From Hamadaea sp013361475 (lineage in GTDB: Bacteria; Actinomycetota; Actinomycetes; Mycobacteriales; Micromonosporaceae), in the NCBI RefSeq assembly GCF_040654195.1, contig NZ_JBFAHM010000002.1:1-64000 (forward strand): DNA of 64,000 bases, written 5' to 3'. The notes under the pieces were generated by a model. That model did not search any database. It was not told where the DNA came from and saw only the letters and a list, made by a program, of their open reading frames with translations. Numbering within the stretch: position 1 is the stretch's first letter; the number at the start of each line of letters is the position of its first letter. A program made the position numbers and the translations under genes. Shown here one piece after another: positions 24,280 to 31,622 of this stretch.

Positions 24280-24963
24280 ATGGCCAGCGCGAGCATGGCA
24301 GTTCTCGACAGCCCGGGCCGCGTACGCTCACCGCTCACGATCGACGTGTGCGGCGTGACGTTGACCGGCGACCTGTTCGCGCCACTGCCGCCCGACGGGC
24401 TCGTGATCTTCGCGCTCGGATCGTCCGGCGGACGGTATGACGCTCATAACGTCCTGGCCGCCCGCCGGTTCAACGACGCCGGGCTCGGGACCGTCTTGCT
24501 GGACCTGCTGACCCCGGCCGAAGATCTGGCGCGTACGCCCGCACCGGACATCGCCCTCCTGGCGAACCGCCTGGCGGCCGCCACCCGCTGGCTCCGCCGC
24601 CAGCACTGGGCGGCGAGCACTCCAATCGGATGGTACGGCGTCGGGGCGGCGGCCGGAGCAGCATTGTGGGCGGCCGCCGAACCCGACGCCGACGTGGCGG
24701 CGATCGTCGCGGTGGACAGTCAGGTAGCGCTAGCCGCGGACCGGCTCCGAGCCGTGCGTGCCCCGACGCTGCTGATGGCCGGTGTCGCGAACACCGAAGT
24801 GCTGGACGCCAACCGCGTTACCCAACGACGCCTGGGCTGCCCGGTTCTGCTCGACATCATCGGTTCAATCCGCCCGCTTGCCGACGCCGGCGACGGACAC
24901 CTGGCTGCTGGAGAGGCGCTCCGCTGGCTGAGCCACCGCTTGAGTTCCCCTGGACGTCCCTGA
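24280..24963 (+). CDS. Alpha/beta-hydrolase-fold protein, dienelactone-hydrolase-like, nucleophile missing
   Basis: 227 residues from ATG 24280, AGGAGGAGG upstream. Resembles the DLH-like domain that in mycobacteria is fused to a phosphoribosyltransferase (Rv0571c/Rv2030c, DosR-regulon proteins): FALGSSGGRYDAHNVLAARRF, LLTPAEDL, RAPTLLMAGVAN. The nucleophile elbow, usually G-x-S-x-G (GASTG type), reads WYGVGAAAGAAL here, so Ser is replaced by Gly. The late Asp/His region also looks altered, though GDGHLAAGEAL keeps a His. Probably catalytically inactive or using another mechanism. Single gene between pflA and the alcohol dehydrogenase. Confidence 0.75.
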   Translation: MASASMAVLDSPGRVRSPLTIDVCGVTLTGDLFAPLPPDGLVIFALGSSGGRYDAHNVLAARRFNDAGLGTVLLDLLTPAEDLARTPAPDIALLANRLAAATRWLRRQHWAASTPIGWYGVGAAAGAALWAAAEPDADVAAIVAVDSQVALAADRLRAVRAPTLLMAGVANTEVLDANRVTQRRLGCPVLLDIIGSIRPLADAGDGHLAAGEALRWLSHRLSSPGRP

Positions 24964-24983
24964 CGACGAGCCGGCGAAGGTGC

Positions 24984-24997
24984 GGGACGTTCGGCCC
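24984..24997. promoter_or_regulatory. Candidate DosR-type box for the alcohol dehydrogenase
   Basis: GGGACGTTCGGCCC (GGGAC-GTTC-GGCCC), 85 bp upstream of the dehydrogenase start; good match on both arms. Confidence 0.7.
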
Positions 24998-25082
24998 GGC
25001 GGCACAGCCCCTTGGACTCTCTTGACCTCCGTCCTCAAGCGAAACGCTGGAGTCGACAAGCAATCGATTCAGGAGGCAGGAC

Positions 25083-26120
25083 ATGAAGGCGCTGGTCTTC
25101 GGCGGTCCCGGGCAGAAGTCGTGGACGGAAGTTCCCGACCCGGTGGTCCAGGATCCCCGCGGCGCGATCATCCAGGTCGACGCGGTCACCATCTGCGGCA
25201 CCGACCTGCACATTCTCAAAGGGGACGTCCCGGCGGTCGAACCCGGGCGGATCCTCGGCCACGAAGCCGTCGGGACCGTCGTCGACGTCGGCAGCGGAGT
25301 CAGCGGCCTGACCCCCGGCGACAAGGTCCTGGCGTCCTGCATCACCGCGTGCGGGACGTGCCACTACTGCCGTCAGGGCACCTACGGCCAGTGCCTCGGT
25401 GGAGGCGGCTGGATTCTCGGGCACAAGATCGACGGGGTGCAGGCTCAGTACGCCCGGCTGCCGTTCGCCGACCTGTCCACCTACAAGCTCCCGGCGCAGG
25501 TCTCCGACGAGGCCGCGGTCATGCTCGCCGACATCCTGCCGACCTCCTACGAGGTGGGGGTTCTGAACGGCACGGTGCACCCAGGAGACGTCGTCGCGAT
25601 CGTCGGCGCGGGCCCGATCGGCCTGGCTGCCGTGCTCACCTCCCGGCTGTTCAGCCCGAGCCACATCGTCGTCATCGACAAGGCCTACAGCCGGCTGCAG
25701 GCGGCCAAGCAGTTCGGCGCGGACATCACCGTACGCCCGGACGGGGACCCGCTGGAGGTGCTGCGGTCGATCACCGGCGGCCTGGGCGCCGACGTCGTGA
25801 TCGAGGCCGTCGGCATCCCGGAGACCTTCGAACTGTGCACCACCCTGGTGCGCCCCGGTGGGCATGTGGCGAACATCGGCGTACACGGCAAGCCGGCGAC
25901 CCTGCATCTCGAGGATCTGTGGATCCGCAACGTCACCATCACCACCGGACTCGTCGACACCTACTCGACGCCGACGCTGCTCACGATGCTCGAAGCCGGG
26001 CAGTTGGATGTCGAGCGTATGGTGACACACCGGTTCGCGTTGGACGACTTCCTGCAGGCGTACGAGGTCTTCGGCGACGCCGCCACCAGCGGCGCGCTCA
26101 AGGTCGTCCTCACCCGATGA
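25083..26120 (+). CDS. Zinc-dependent alcohol dehydrogenase (MDR family)
   Basis: 345 residues, AGGAGG 7 nt before ATG 25083. Catalytic zinc ligands Cys38 (ICGTDLH) and His60-Glu61 (GHEAVG); structural zinc lobe Cys90, Cys93, Cys96, Cys104 (CGTCHYC...C). Rossmann motif VAIVGAGPIGLAAV near 172-185 and an Asp after the following strand (VVIDKAYSR) indicate NAD preference. Likely oxidises or, in fermentation, reduces small alcohols/aldehydes, recycling NADH next to pyruvate formate-lyase. A DosR-like box precedes and a convergent terminator follows. Confidence 0.95.
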   Translation: MKALVFGGPGQKSWTEVPDPVVQDPRGAIIQVDAVTICGTDLHILKGDVPAVEPGRILGHEAVGTVVDVGSGVSGLTPGDKVLASCITACGTCHYCRQGTYGQCLGGGGWILGHKIDGVQAQYARLPFADLSTYKLPAQVSDEAAVMLADILPTSYEVGVLNGTVHPGDVVAIVGAGPIGLAAVLTSRLFSPSHIVVIDKAYSRLQAAKQFGADITVRPDGDPLEVLRSITGGLGADVVIEAVGIPETFELCTTLVRPGGHVANIGVHGKPATLHLEDLWIRNVTITTGLVDTYSTPTLLTMLEAGQLDVERMVTHRFALDDFLQAYEVFGDAATSGALKVVLTR

Positions 26121-26133
26121 CCCCGGTACGCAG

Positions 26134-26163
26134 GTCGGCGCCGCCATCACCGGCGGCGCCGAC
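26134..26163. terminator. Bidirectional hairpin terminator
   Basis: Perfect 12-bp stem (GTCGGCGCCGCC with GGCGGCGCCGAC) and ATCACC loop between the convergent ends of the dehydrogenase (26120) and the Ddn-like gene (26185). Confidence 0.8.
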
Positions 26164-26184
26164 GCTCATGTGCGACTGCGGCTA

Positions 26185-26673
26185 TTACGCCTCCGCCGTG
26201 ACCCGGAAGACGGGGATACGGTCGGCGATCTTCTCGAACTCCTCGACGGGCGCGTGCCGGTCGACCGGGATGTGCGGCCGGGCGCCTGGGGCGAAGTCGA
26301 GATAGCGGCGGATGATGCGAGCGCGGTCGGCGACGGGCACCTCGACGAGCCGCACCGGCTCCCGGCCCCGCTGACGCAGTACGACGTGCCCGTCGGCGGC
26401 CCGCACATTGCGTACCCAATTGGCCTTCTCACCGAGCATCGACACGAGGTAGCGGTGACCCGCCACCGAGGCGACGACCAGCGGGCAGGAGATGACGCGG
26501 CCGCTGCGGTAGCCACGGACCTCCATGACCACCCAGCGACGGCTGGCGAGCACGCCGGAGCGGAACTGGACGACCGAGAGGCTGTTCAGCGCCCGTGCGA
26601 GCCGGTTCGGGCGGTCGTGGGGGTACATCCACCTCTTCAACCGGTAAAGCGGCCGTACACGTTGTTGTCCCAT
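26185..26673 (-). CDS. Ddn-like F420-dependent nitroreductase/quinone reductase family protein
   Basis: 162 residues from ATG 26673. The split-barrel Ddn family pattern is visible: VVMEVRGYRSGRVISCPLVVASVAGHRYLVSMLGEKANWVRNVRAADGHVVLRQRGRE, where the G-x-x-S-G-x and the E-x-x-W-V-R-N segments bind deazaflavin F420 in mycobacterial Ddn (Rv3547). Such enzymes use F420H2 to reduce quinones and protect under low oxygen. Divergent from the WS/DGAT gene, with one strongly symmetric DosR-like box placed centrally between the two starts. Confidence 0.88.
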   Translation of the reverse strand: MGQQRVRPLYRLKRWMYPHDRPNRLARALNSLSVVQFRSGVLASRRWVVMEVRGYRSGRVISCPLVVASVAGHRYLVSMLGEKANWVRNVRAADGHVVLRQRGREPVRLVEVPVADRARIIRRYLDFAPGARPHIPVDRHAPVEEFEKIADRIPVFRVTAEA

Positions 26674-26709
26674 GCCTGCGACGTTAGGGACGGCCTGCCG
26701 TTCTGGTCA

Positions 26710-26723
26710 GGGCCGAACGGCCC
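26710..26723. promoter_or_regulatory. Candidate bidirectional DosR-type box
   Basis: GGGCCGAACGGCCC: perfect 5-bp arms, extended by flanking CA/TG to seven. It sits 37 bp from the Ddn-like start (left) and 36 bp from the WS/DGAT start (right), so one site could serve both genes. Confidence 0.7.
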
Positions 26724-26758
26724 TGGGCCGCGCCATCGGTCCCGAGAACGCTGGAGAC

Positions 26759-28077
26759 ATGACGAGGATCGAGCGGCTGACCCCCACCGATCTGATCAAC
26801 CTGTACGTCGAGTCGCCGACGTCACCGGCCCGTGTCGGCGCGTTGGTGCTGCTGGACGCCCGGATCGACCTGCCGGCTCTGCGCCGGCACGTTGCCGATC
26901 GGGTGAGTTCCGTTGCCCGGCTGCGGCAGGTCATCTCGCGTCCTCGATGGCCCGGCGGGCGGCGCATCTGGGTCGACGCCCCGAACTTCGACGTCGATCG
27001 TCACGTGCGGGAATGCGCACTGCCGTCCGGAGAGCGGCTGACCGATCTCGCAGTACGCCTGACGAATGAGCCGTTCCCCCCTGATCAACCATTGTGGCGG
27101 ATGTGGCTCGTCAATGGACTACCCGGCGAAGGCGCCGCATTGGTCTTCGCCATGCACCACGTCGTGGCCGATGGCCTGACGACGATTCGCATGTTCACAG
27201 CGCTCGCCGACGACCATCCGGTGCTTCCCTCGCCCAGGCCGCAGACGATGCCGACCTGGCCAGCACTGGTCCGCGACAACGTCGCCGGCCGGATCGCGGC
27301 ACTGCGTACGCTCCGCAGACCTGGCATCGAGACGTGGCGTCAGATGGCCGGGCTGCGCCACGCGCCCCGCACGTCGCTGAACGGACCGGTCGGTGCGCAC
27401 CGACGCCTCGACGTCGTCACGCTCGATCTTCGCCAGGTCAAGACCGCTGCCCACGAGCACGGCGGCAAGGTCAACGACATCGTGCTGGCCTTGGCCGCCG
27501 GTGGCCTCAGGGCACTGCTGCGGTCCCGGGCGGAACGGACCGACGGCGTTCACCTGCACGCCACCGTGGCCGTGTCTCTCTTCCTGAGGCCGGCGCCGTC
27601 GGTGAGGGCAACCGAACCGGCGGCTACGCGATGCGTGTGCCACTGGAGCCAGATGTGCATCGTCGACTCCAGCGGATCGCGCGCGAGAGCACAGAAGCGA
27701 AGCGGAGCCAGGCTCCGACGGCAGGGAACGGCCTGCTGATCGTGCTCTCCCGGCTGGGCGTGCTTCGGTGGTTCAGCCACCGGCAGCACATGATCAACTT
27801 TGTCGAGAGCAACGTCGCGGGACCGCCGATGCCGATGCGCATCCTCGGGGCGACCATCCACGACTTCATCCCGATCGGGACCGTGGTGGGCAACCTGACC
27901 ATCGGGTTCCTGGCCCTGTCGTACGCCGGGAAGCTGATCATCGCCGTCCAGGCCGACGCCGACCGCCATCCCGACCTGCCGGTTCTGCTGGCCGCGATGC
28001 GCCGCGAGGCCGATCAGCTCGCGATTCGGGCAGCGCCGGAGGAGGTTCGGCTGCGGGTCAGCCGGTCGCGGGTGTGA
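26759..28077 (+). pseudogene. WS/DGAT (Tgs1-like) acyltransferase, frameshifted
   Basis: The first frame from ATG 26759 gives the N-terminal half: LTPTDLINLYVESPTSPARVGAL and the acyltransferase motif MHHVVADGLTT (His133-His134...Asp138), then VNDIVLALAAGGLRALL. After VAVSLFLRPAP (about 27595) this frame loses similarity and stops at 27739, while the next frame continues as GEGNRTGGYAMRVPLEP... HMINFVESNVAGPPMPMRILGATIHDFIPIGTVVGNLTIGFLALSYAGKL to 28077, the normal family C-terminus. One missing base (or two extra) near 27575-27610 explains it. These enzymes make triacylglycerol or wax ester from acyl-CoA; tgs1 is a DosR-regulon gene. Real mutation versus sequencing error cannot be told here. 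Confidence 0.85.
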
Positions 28078-28127
28078 CCTGGGTTACCGCCGTTCATGCC
28101 CGGCCGGGCTGCCTCGTCTTATGGTGC

Positions 28128-29072
28128 ATGAAGATTTTTCTTGCCGGGGCGTCCGGCGCGATCGGCGGCCACCTCGTCACCCAGCTCGTGGCCCGGGGTC
28201 ACGAAGTCGTCGGCACGACCCGTACGCCGGCCAAGCTAGGCGCACTGCGTGACCTGGGCGCGCAGGCGGTCGTCGTCGACGCGCTCGACCCGGAATCGGT
28301 GGCCGACGCGGTCGCCAAGGCGGAACCCGAGGTCGTCGTGCATCAGATGACGGCGTTGGGTGGACCGCCCGACTTCCGGCACGCGAAGCGGATGGCGGCG
28401 GCGACCGACCGGCTGCGTGTCGAGGGAACCGATCATCTGCTGGCGGCCGCCCGCGCGGTCGGCGTACGCAAGTTCGTGGCGCAGAGCAACGCGTTGTGGG
28501 CGGCGCACACCAGTCCGGGGCTCGCCGACGACAACGTCGCGATCGAGCCGAACCCGCCGGCCGATGTGCGGGAGTCGGTGGACGCGTTGCGTCATGTCGA
28601 AGCGGCGGTCACGGGGATCACCTGGGGCGACGGCATCGCTCTTCGCTACGGTGGTTTCTATGGCCCAGGCACCGGACTCAGCACCGAGCCGGGCGCAGTG
28701 ATGGCTCAGCAGGTCCGGGATCGGAAGTTCCCGATCGTCGGCAACGGGGCGGGAGTGTGGTCGATGGTGCACATCGTCGACGCCGCGTCGGCCACGGTCG
28801 CGGCCGTCGAACGAGGCACGGCCGGCATCTACAACGTCGCCGACGACGACCCGGCCCCGGTCTCGGTCTGGCTGCCGGAACTCGCTCAGTGCCTCGGCGC
28901 CAAGCCACCGCGGCACATTCCGGCCTGGCTGGTACGGCTGGTCGCCGGGCAGGGTCCGGTGCACCTGATGACTCGCGCCCGGGGCATCTCCAGTGACAAG
29001 GCGAAGCGGGAACTCGGCTGGACGCTGCGCTACCCCAGCTGGCGTACCGGGTTCCGGGAAGGGCTGGGCTGA
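28128..29072 (+). CDS. NAD-dependent epimerase/dehydratase-family (extended SDR) protein
   Basis: 314 residues from ATG 28128. N-terminal Rossmann motif MKIFLAGASGAIGGHLV (G7-x2-G10-x2-G13), GTTRTPAKLGALRDLGAQAVVVDALD, and a C-terminal SSDKAKRELGWTLRYPSWRTGF that is typical of atypical SDR epimerases. The usual Y-x3-K is replaced (FVAQSNALWA...DALRHVEAAV), so the chemistry is unclear. It lies 5 bp before an ECF41-type sigma factor gene. ECF41 sigma factors are known to be linked to carboxymuconolactone decarboxylase, oxidoreductase or epimerase genes, which are often their targets; this pair fits that pattern. Confidence 0.88.
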   Translation: MKIFLAGASGAIGGHLVTQLVARGHEVVGTTRTPAKLGALRDLGAQAVVVDALDPESVADAVAKAEPEVVVHQMTALGGPPDFRHAKRMAAATDRLRVEGTDHLLAAARAVGVRKFVAQSNALWAAHTSPGLADDNVAIEPNPPADVRESVDALRHVEAAVTGITWGDGIALRYGGFYGPGTGLSTEPGAVMAQQVRDRKFPIVGNGAGVWSMVHIVDAASATVAAVERGTAGIYNVADDDPAPVSVWLPELAQCLGAKPPRHIPAWLVRLVAGQGPVHLMTRARGISSDKAKRELGWTLRYPSWRTGFREGLG

Positions 29073-29077
29073 TCGCC

Positions 29078-29995
29078 GTGCCGGAGACGGATCTGTTCAG
29101 CGAGCTGCGGCCGAAGGCTTTCGCGATCGCATACCGGATGCTCGGCAGCGTCAGCGACGCCGAGGACGTGGTGCAGGAGGCCTTCCTGCGGATGCACCAG
29201 GCCCTGCGCGAGGGCGCGGAGATCAGCTCGCCTCGGGCGTACGTCGCAACGCTGGTGACCCGCCAGGCGATCGACCAGCTCCGGTCGGCGCGGGTACGCC
29301 GGGAGCGGTACGTCGGTGAGTGGCTGCCGGAGCCGCTGATGACCGATCCGTCTCCGGCGGAGCAGGCCGAGACGGCGGATTCGCTGTCGCTGGCCTTCCT
29401 CGTCCTGCTGGAGAACCTGACCCCGCCGCAGCGGGCGGCCTTCCTGCTGCGCGAGGTGTTCGACTACCCGTACGTCGACGTCGCCGAGATCGTCGGCACC
29501 GACGTCGACACCACCCGGCACCTCGTCGCGAAGGCCCGGGCTCACCTTCAGGAACGACGGCCCCGGTATCACGCGTCACCACGGCAGCAGGAGGAGCTGA
29601 CCCGGCGGTTCTTCGCCGCCGCCGAACGGGGCGACCTGTCGGAACTGGAGCAGCTGCTGGCCAAGGACGCCGCGTTCCACGGCGACGGCGGCGGCAAGGT
29701 CCCGGCGATGGCACGTGCGGTGACCGGTGGGGACACCATCGCCCGGATCCTGGCGCGCTGGCTGCCCCGCCTGCGGCAGCTCGGCGTACGCGTCGAGGTC
29801 ACGATGGTCAACGGAGGTCCGGGCGCGGTCACGTTCGACGCCGACGACCGCATCGTCGGCGTCCTCGGCGTGACGATCGTGGACGGCCGCATCACGACGA
29901 TCCACTCCATCGTGAACCCGGACAAGCTCCGGCACCTCGGGCCGACCAGCGATCTTGGCCGCGACCTGCAGTCCGGCGCCCGGCCCTGGAGCTGA
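29078..29995 (+). CDS. ECF41-type (SigJ-like) RNA polymerase sigma factor with SnoaL-like C-terminal domain
   Basis: 305 residues from GTG 29078. Region 2 (AFAIAYRMLGSVSDAEDVVQEAFLR) and region 4 (LTPPQRAAFLLREVFDYPYVDVAEIV) are complete. The linker carries WLPEP (82-86), and the C-terminal NTF2/SnoaL-like domain has DGGGK and NPDKLRHL, the three signatures of ECF41 sigma factors, whose fused C-terminal domain tunes activity instead of an anti-sigma factor. Coupled to the upstream epimerase gene (5-nt gap), the presumed target partner. The signal sensed is unknown. Confidence 0.93.
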   Translation: MPETDLFSELRPKAFAIAYRMLGSVSDAEDVVQEAFLRMHQALREGAEISSPRAYVATLVTRQAIDQLRSARVRRERYVGEWLPEPLMTDPSPAEQAETADSLSLAFLVLLENLTPPQRAAFLLREVFDYPYVDVAEIVGTDVDTTRHLVAKARAHLQERRPRYHASPRQQEELTRRFFAAAERGDLSELEQLLAKDAAFHGDGGGKVPAMARAVTGGDTIARILARWLPRLRQLGVRVEVTMVNGGPGAVTFDADDRIVGVLGVTIVDGRITTIHSIVNPDKLRHLGPTSDLGRDLQSGARPWS

Positions 29996-30032
29996 CAGCG
30001 CGCTTGTCAGAGGCTTGCCCTACTGTGGCCGC

Positions 30033-30329
30033 ATGGTCGCTCACGTGAGACGCACCAGACACTACCGACTGCATCTGGCCGGCCTCCGGCTGACGCTGGC
30101 CGGGATGCTGACGTGCGGCGCGTCGGTGATCACCGGCGAACTGGGCCACCACCTGCCCGCCGTCGCCCTCGTCCTCGCCGGCTTCGCCCAAATCCTCTAT
30201 GGGCTGCTCCTGGCCACGACATCAATGGTGGCCATCCGGGGCAGCCGTGACGACATATCGGTCTGGCGGATGGCCCGTATCGCCGCCCGTGATCTCTTGG
30301 GCGTACCGCGCGGACTCGACCATCCCTAA
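30033..30329 (+). CDS. Small hypothetical membrane protein
   Basis: 98 residues from ATG 30033; upstream in-frame codons lack a start with a ribosome site, and this one is weak too. Two hydrophobic segments (about residues 14-34 and 38-62: LTLAGMLTCGASVITG, LPAVALVLAGFAQILYGLLLATTSMVAI) joined by a short loop with GELGHH. Basic ends suggest cytoplasmic termini. No family recognised and no operon partner. Could be spurious, but codon use is consistent with coding. Confidence 0.5.
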   Translation: MVAHVRRTRHYRLHLAGLRLTLAGMLTCGASVITGELGHHLPAVALVLAGFAQILYGLLLATTSMVAIRGSRDDISVWRMARIAARDLLGVPRGLDHP

Positions 30330-30408
30330 GCCGTCGGCCGCGAGGGCTGTCACTCGAACGAGACGTCCGAAGACCAGCGGTACTTAGCCGACCGGGTTAG
30401 GGTGACGG

Positions 30409-31183
30409 ATGGCCAACCGGCGCACCGTCGTCCTGAACGGCGATCTCGGCAGCGGTAAGACCACCGTCTCGAAGTTGCTGGCTCAGCGTCTGGGTGTCCG
30501 CCGGATCAGCGTCGGCGACCTCTACCGATCGATGGCGGCGCAGCGCGGGATGACCGCGCTGCAACTCAACCTGCACGCCGAACTCGATGACAAGATCGAC
30601 CATTATGTGGATCAGCTCCAGGCCGACATCGCGACCTCCGGCGAGCAGCTCGTCGTGGACAGCCGGCTGGCCTGGCACTTCTTCACCGACGCGGTGAAGG
30701 TCCACATGCTCGCCGATCCCACGGTGGCAGCCCGCCGCGCGATGGCGCGTCCGGCAAACGACGTGGAGCGGTACGCGACGGTCGAGGAGGCTCGCCAGCG
30801 CCTAGCGAGCCGCAGCGACAGCGAACGGGCCCGGTTCCTCACCCGGTACGGCGTCGACAAGTCCGACCTGCGAAACTACGACCTGGTCCTGGACAGCACA
30901 ACGGCCTCGCCGGCCGAGATCGTCGAACGGATCGCCGACCACGTCGACACTGCCGGGCTGTGCGCGCCTAACCCGGTCTGTCACCTCGATCCCCGCCGGA
31001 TCCGGCGGACAACCGCTGCCGGCGTGCCAGACGCGCCGCCCCTGGTGATGCCCGAGCCGCCGAGCTTTCGTGGCGATCGCCGGCTGGGAGCGCATATCGG
31101 AGGCCGCCCGCTCTGGCGCGAGCCTCATCGCGGTCGGGCTGGCAGGCGACTGGACATTACAGAGCCCAGCCGCGGACGGCTGA
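30409..31183 (+). pseudogene. Cytidylate-kinase-like P-loop nucleotide kinase, C-terminus apparently frameshifted
   Basis: ATG 30409. P-loop VVLNGDLGSGKTTVSKLLAQRL, then ISVGDLYRSMA and the LID-like DSRLAWHF region: an AAA_33/cytidylate-kinase-like phosphotransferase domain to about residue 185. The frame then runs on to 31401, antisense through the CopD gene, with no sensible protein. In the neighbouring frame, from about 31066, VAIAGWERISEAARSGASLIAVGLAGDW reads as a plausible C-terminal domain and stops at TGA 31181-31183, just 7 bp before the convergent copD stop. A one-base shift between about 31050 and 31080 is therefore likely. Substrate unknown; the kinase core looks intact. Confidence 0.7.
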
Positions 31184-31190
31184 ACGCGTT

Positions 31191-31622
31191 CTACGTGGCC
31201 AGCGCGGCGGCGAGCAGCACGATGCCGACGGAGCAGATCAGTCCGGCGGTGACCGCGGCTCGGGCCGCCGTGGGATGGCCCTTGGCCGACAGGATGCCGT
31301 GTGTCGCCGAGGCGGCCATCGCGAGAGTCACAAGTCCCAGCTTGGCGACGAGGGTGCGGCCGTACCCCGGTTCGGCCAGTCCGGTCCAGGTCAGACCGTG
31401 ATGGGCGGCCAGCGCGACGCCGGTCAGGATCTGCAGCGGAAGCATCACGGAAAGGGTCGTCATCGCGAATCGTCGGCCGATCGGGGGGACGACATGTGCT
31501 TGTGTCGCGGGGTCGAGCCGGCGTCGTGCGACGGGTAGGACGACCAGTGTCAAGGTGAGTTGGCCGCCGACCCACAGCGTCGCACCGAGGATGTGAACGA
31601 ATCGCACGATCGTCCACATCAT
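31191..31622 (-). CDS. CopD-like four-helix membrane protein
   Basis: 143 residues. Four hydrophobic helices (about 5-32, 52-76, 88-110, 120-141). HILGATLWVGGQLTLTLVVLP with a conserved His in helix 1 and ILTGVALAAHHG in helix 2 match the small CopD/YtfE-neighbour membrane family linked with copper handling or haem. Its ATG overlaps the stop of the upstream copper protein gene (TCAT overlap), so translation is coupled and the two products probably work together at the membrane. Confidence 0.8.
   Translation of the reverse strand: MMWTIVRFVHILGATLWVGGQLTLTLVVLPVARRRLDPATQAHVVPPIGRRFAMTTLSVMLPLQILTGVALAAHHGLTWTGLAEPGYGRTLVAKLGLVTLAMAASATHGILSAKGHPTAARAAVTAGLICSVGIVLLAAALAT

Noticed and set aside
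29992..30010. CTGACA...TGTCAG hairpin at the end of the sigma factor gene as terminator
   Set aside because: Only 6 bp of stem overlapping the stop codon; too weak to list as a terminator.
31184..31401. C-terminal extension of the nucleotide kinase in its uninterrupted frame
   Set aside because: It lies entirely antisense to copD and reads as Ala/Arg-rich filler; the adjacent frame gives a better end at 31183.
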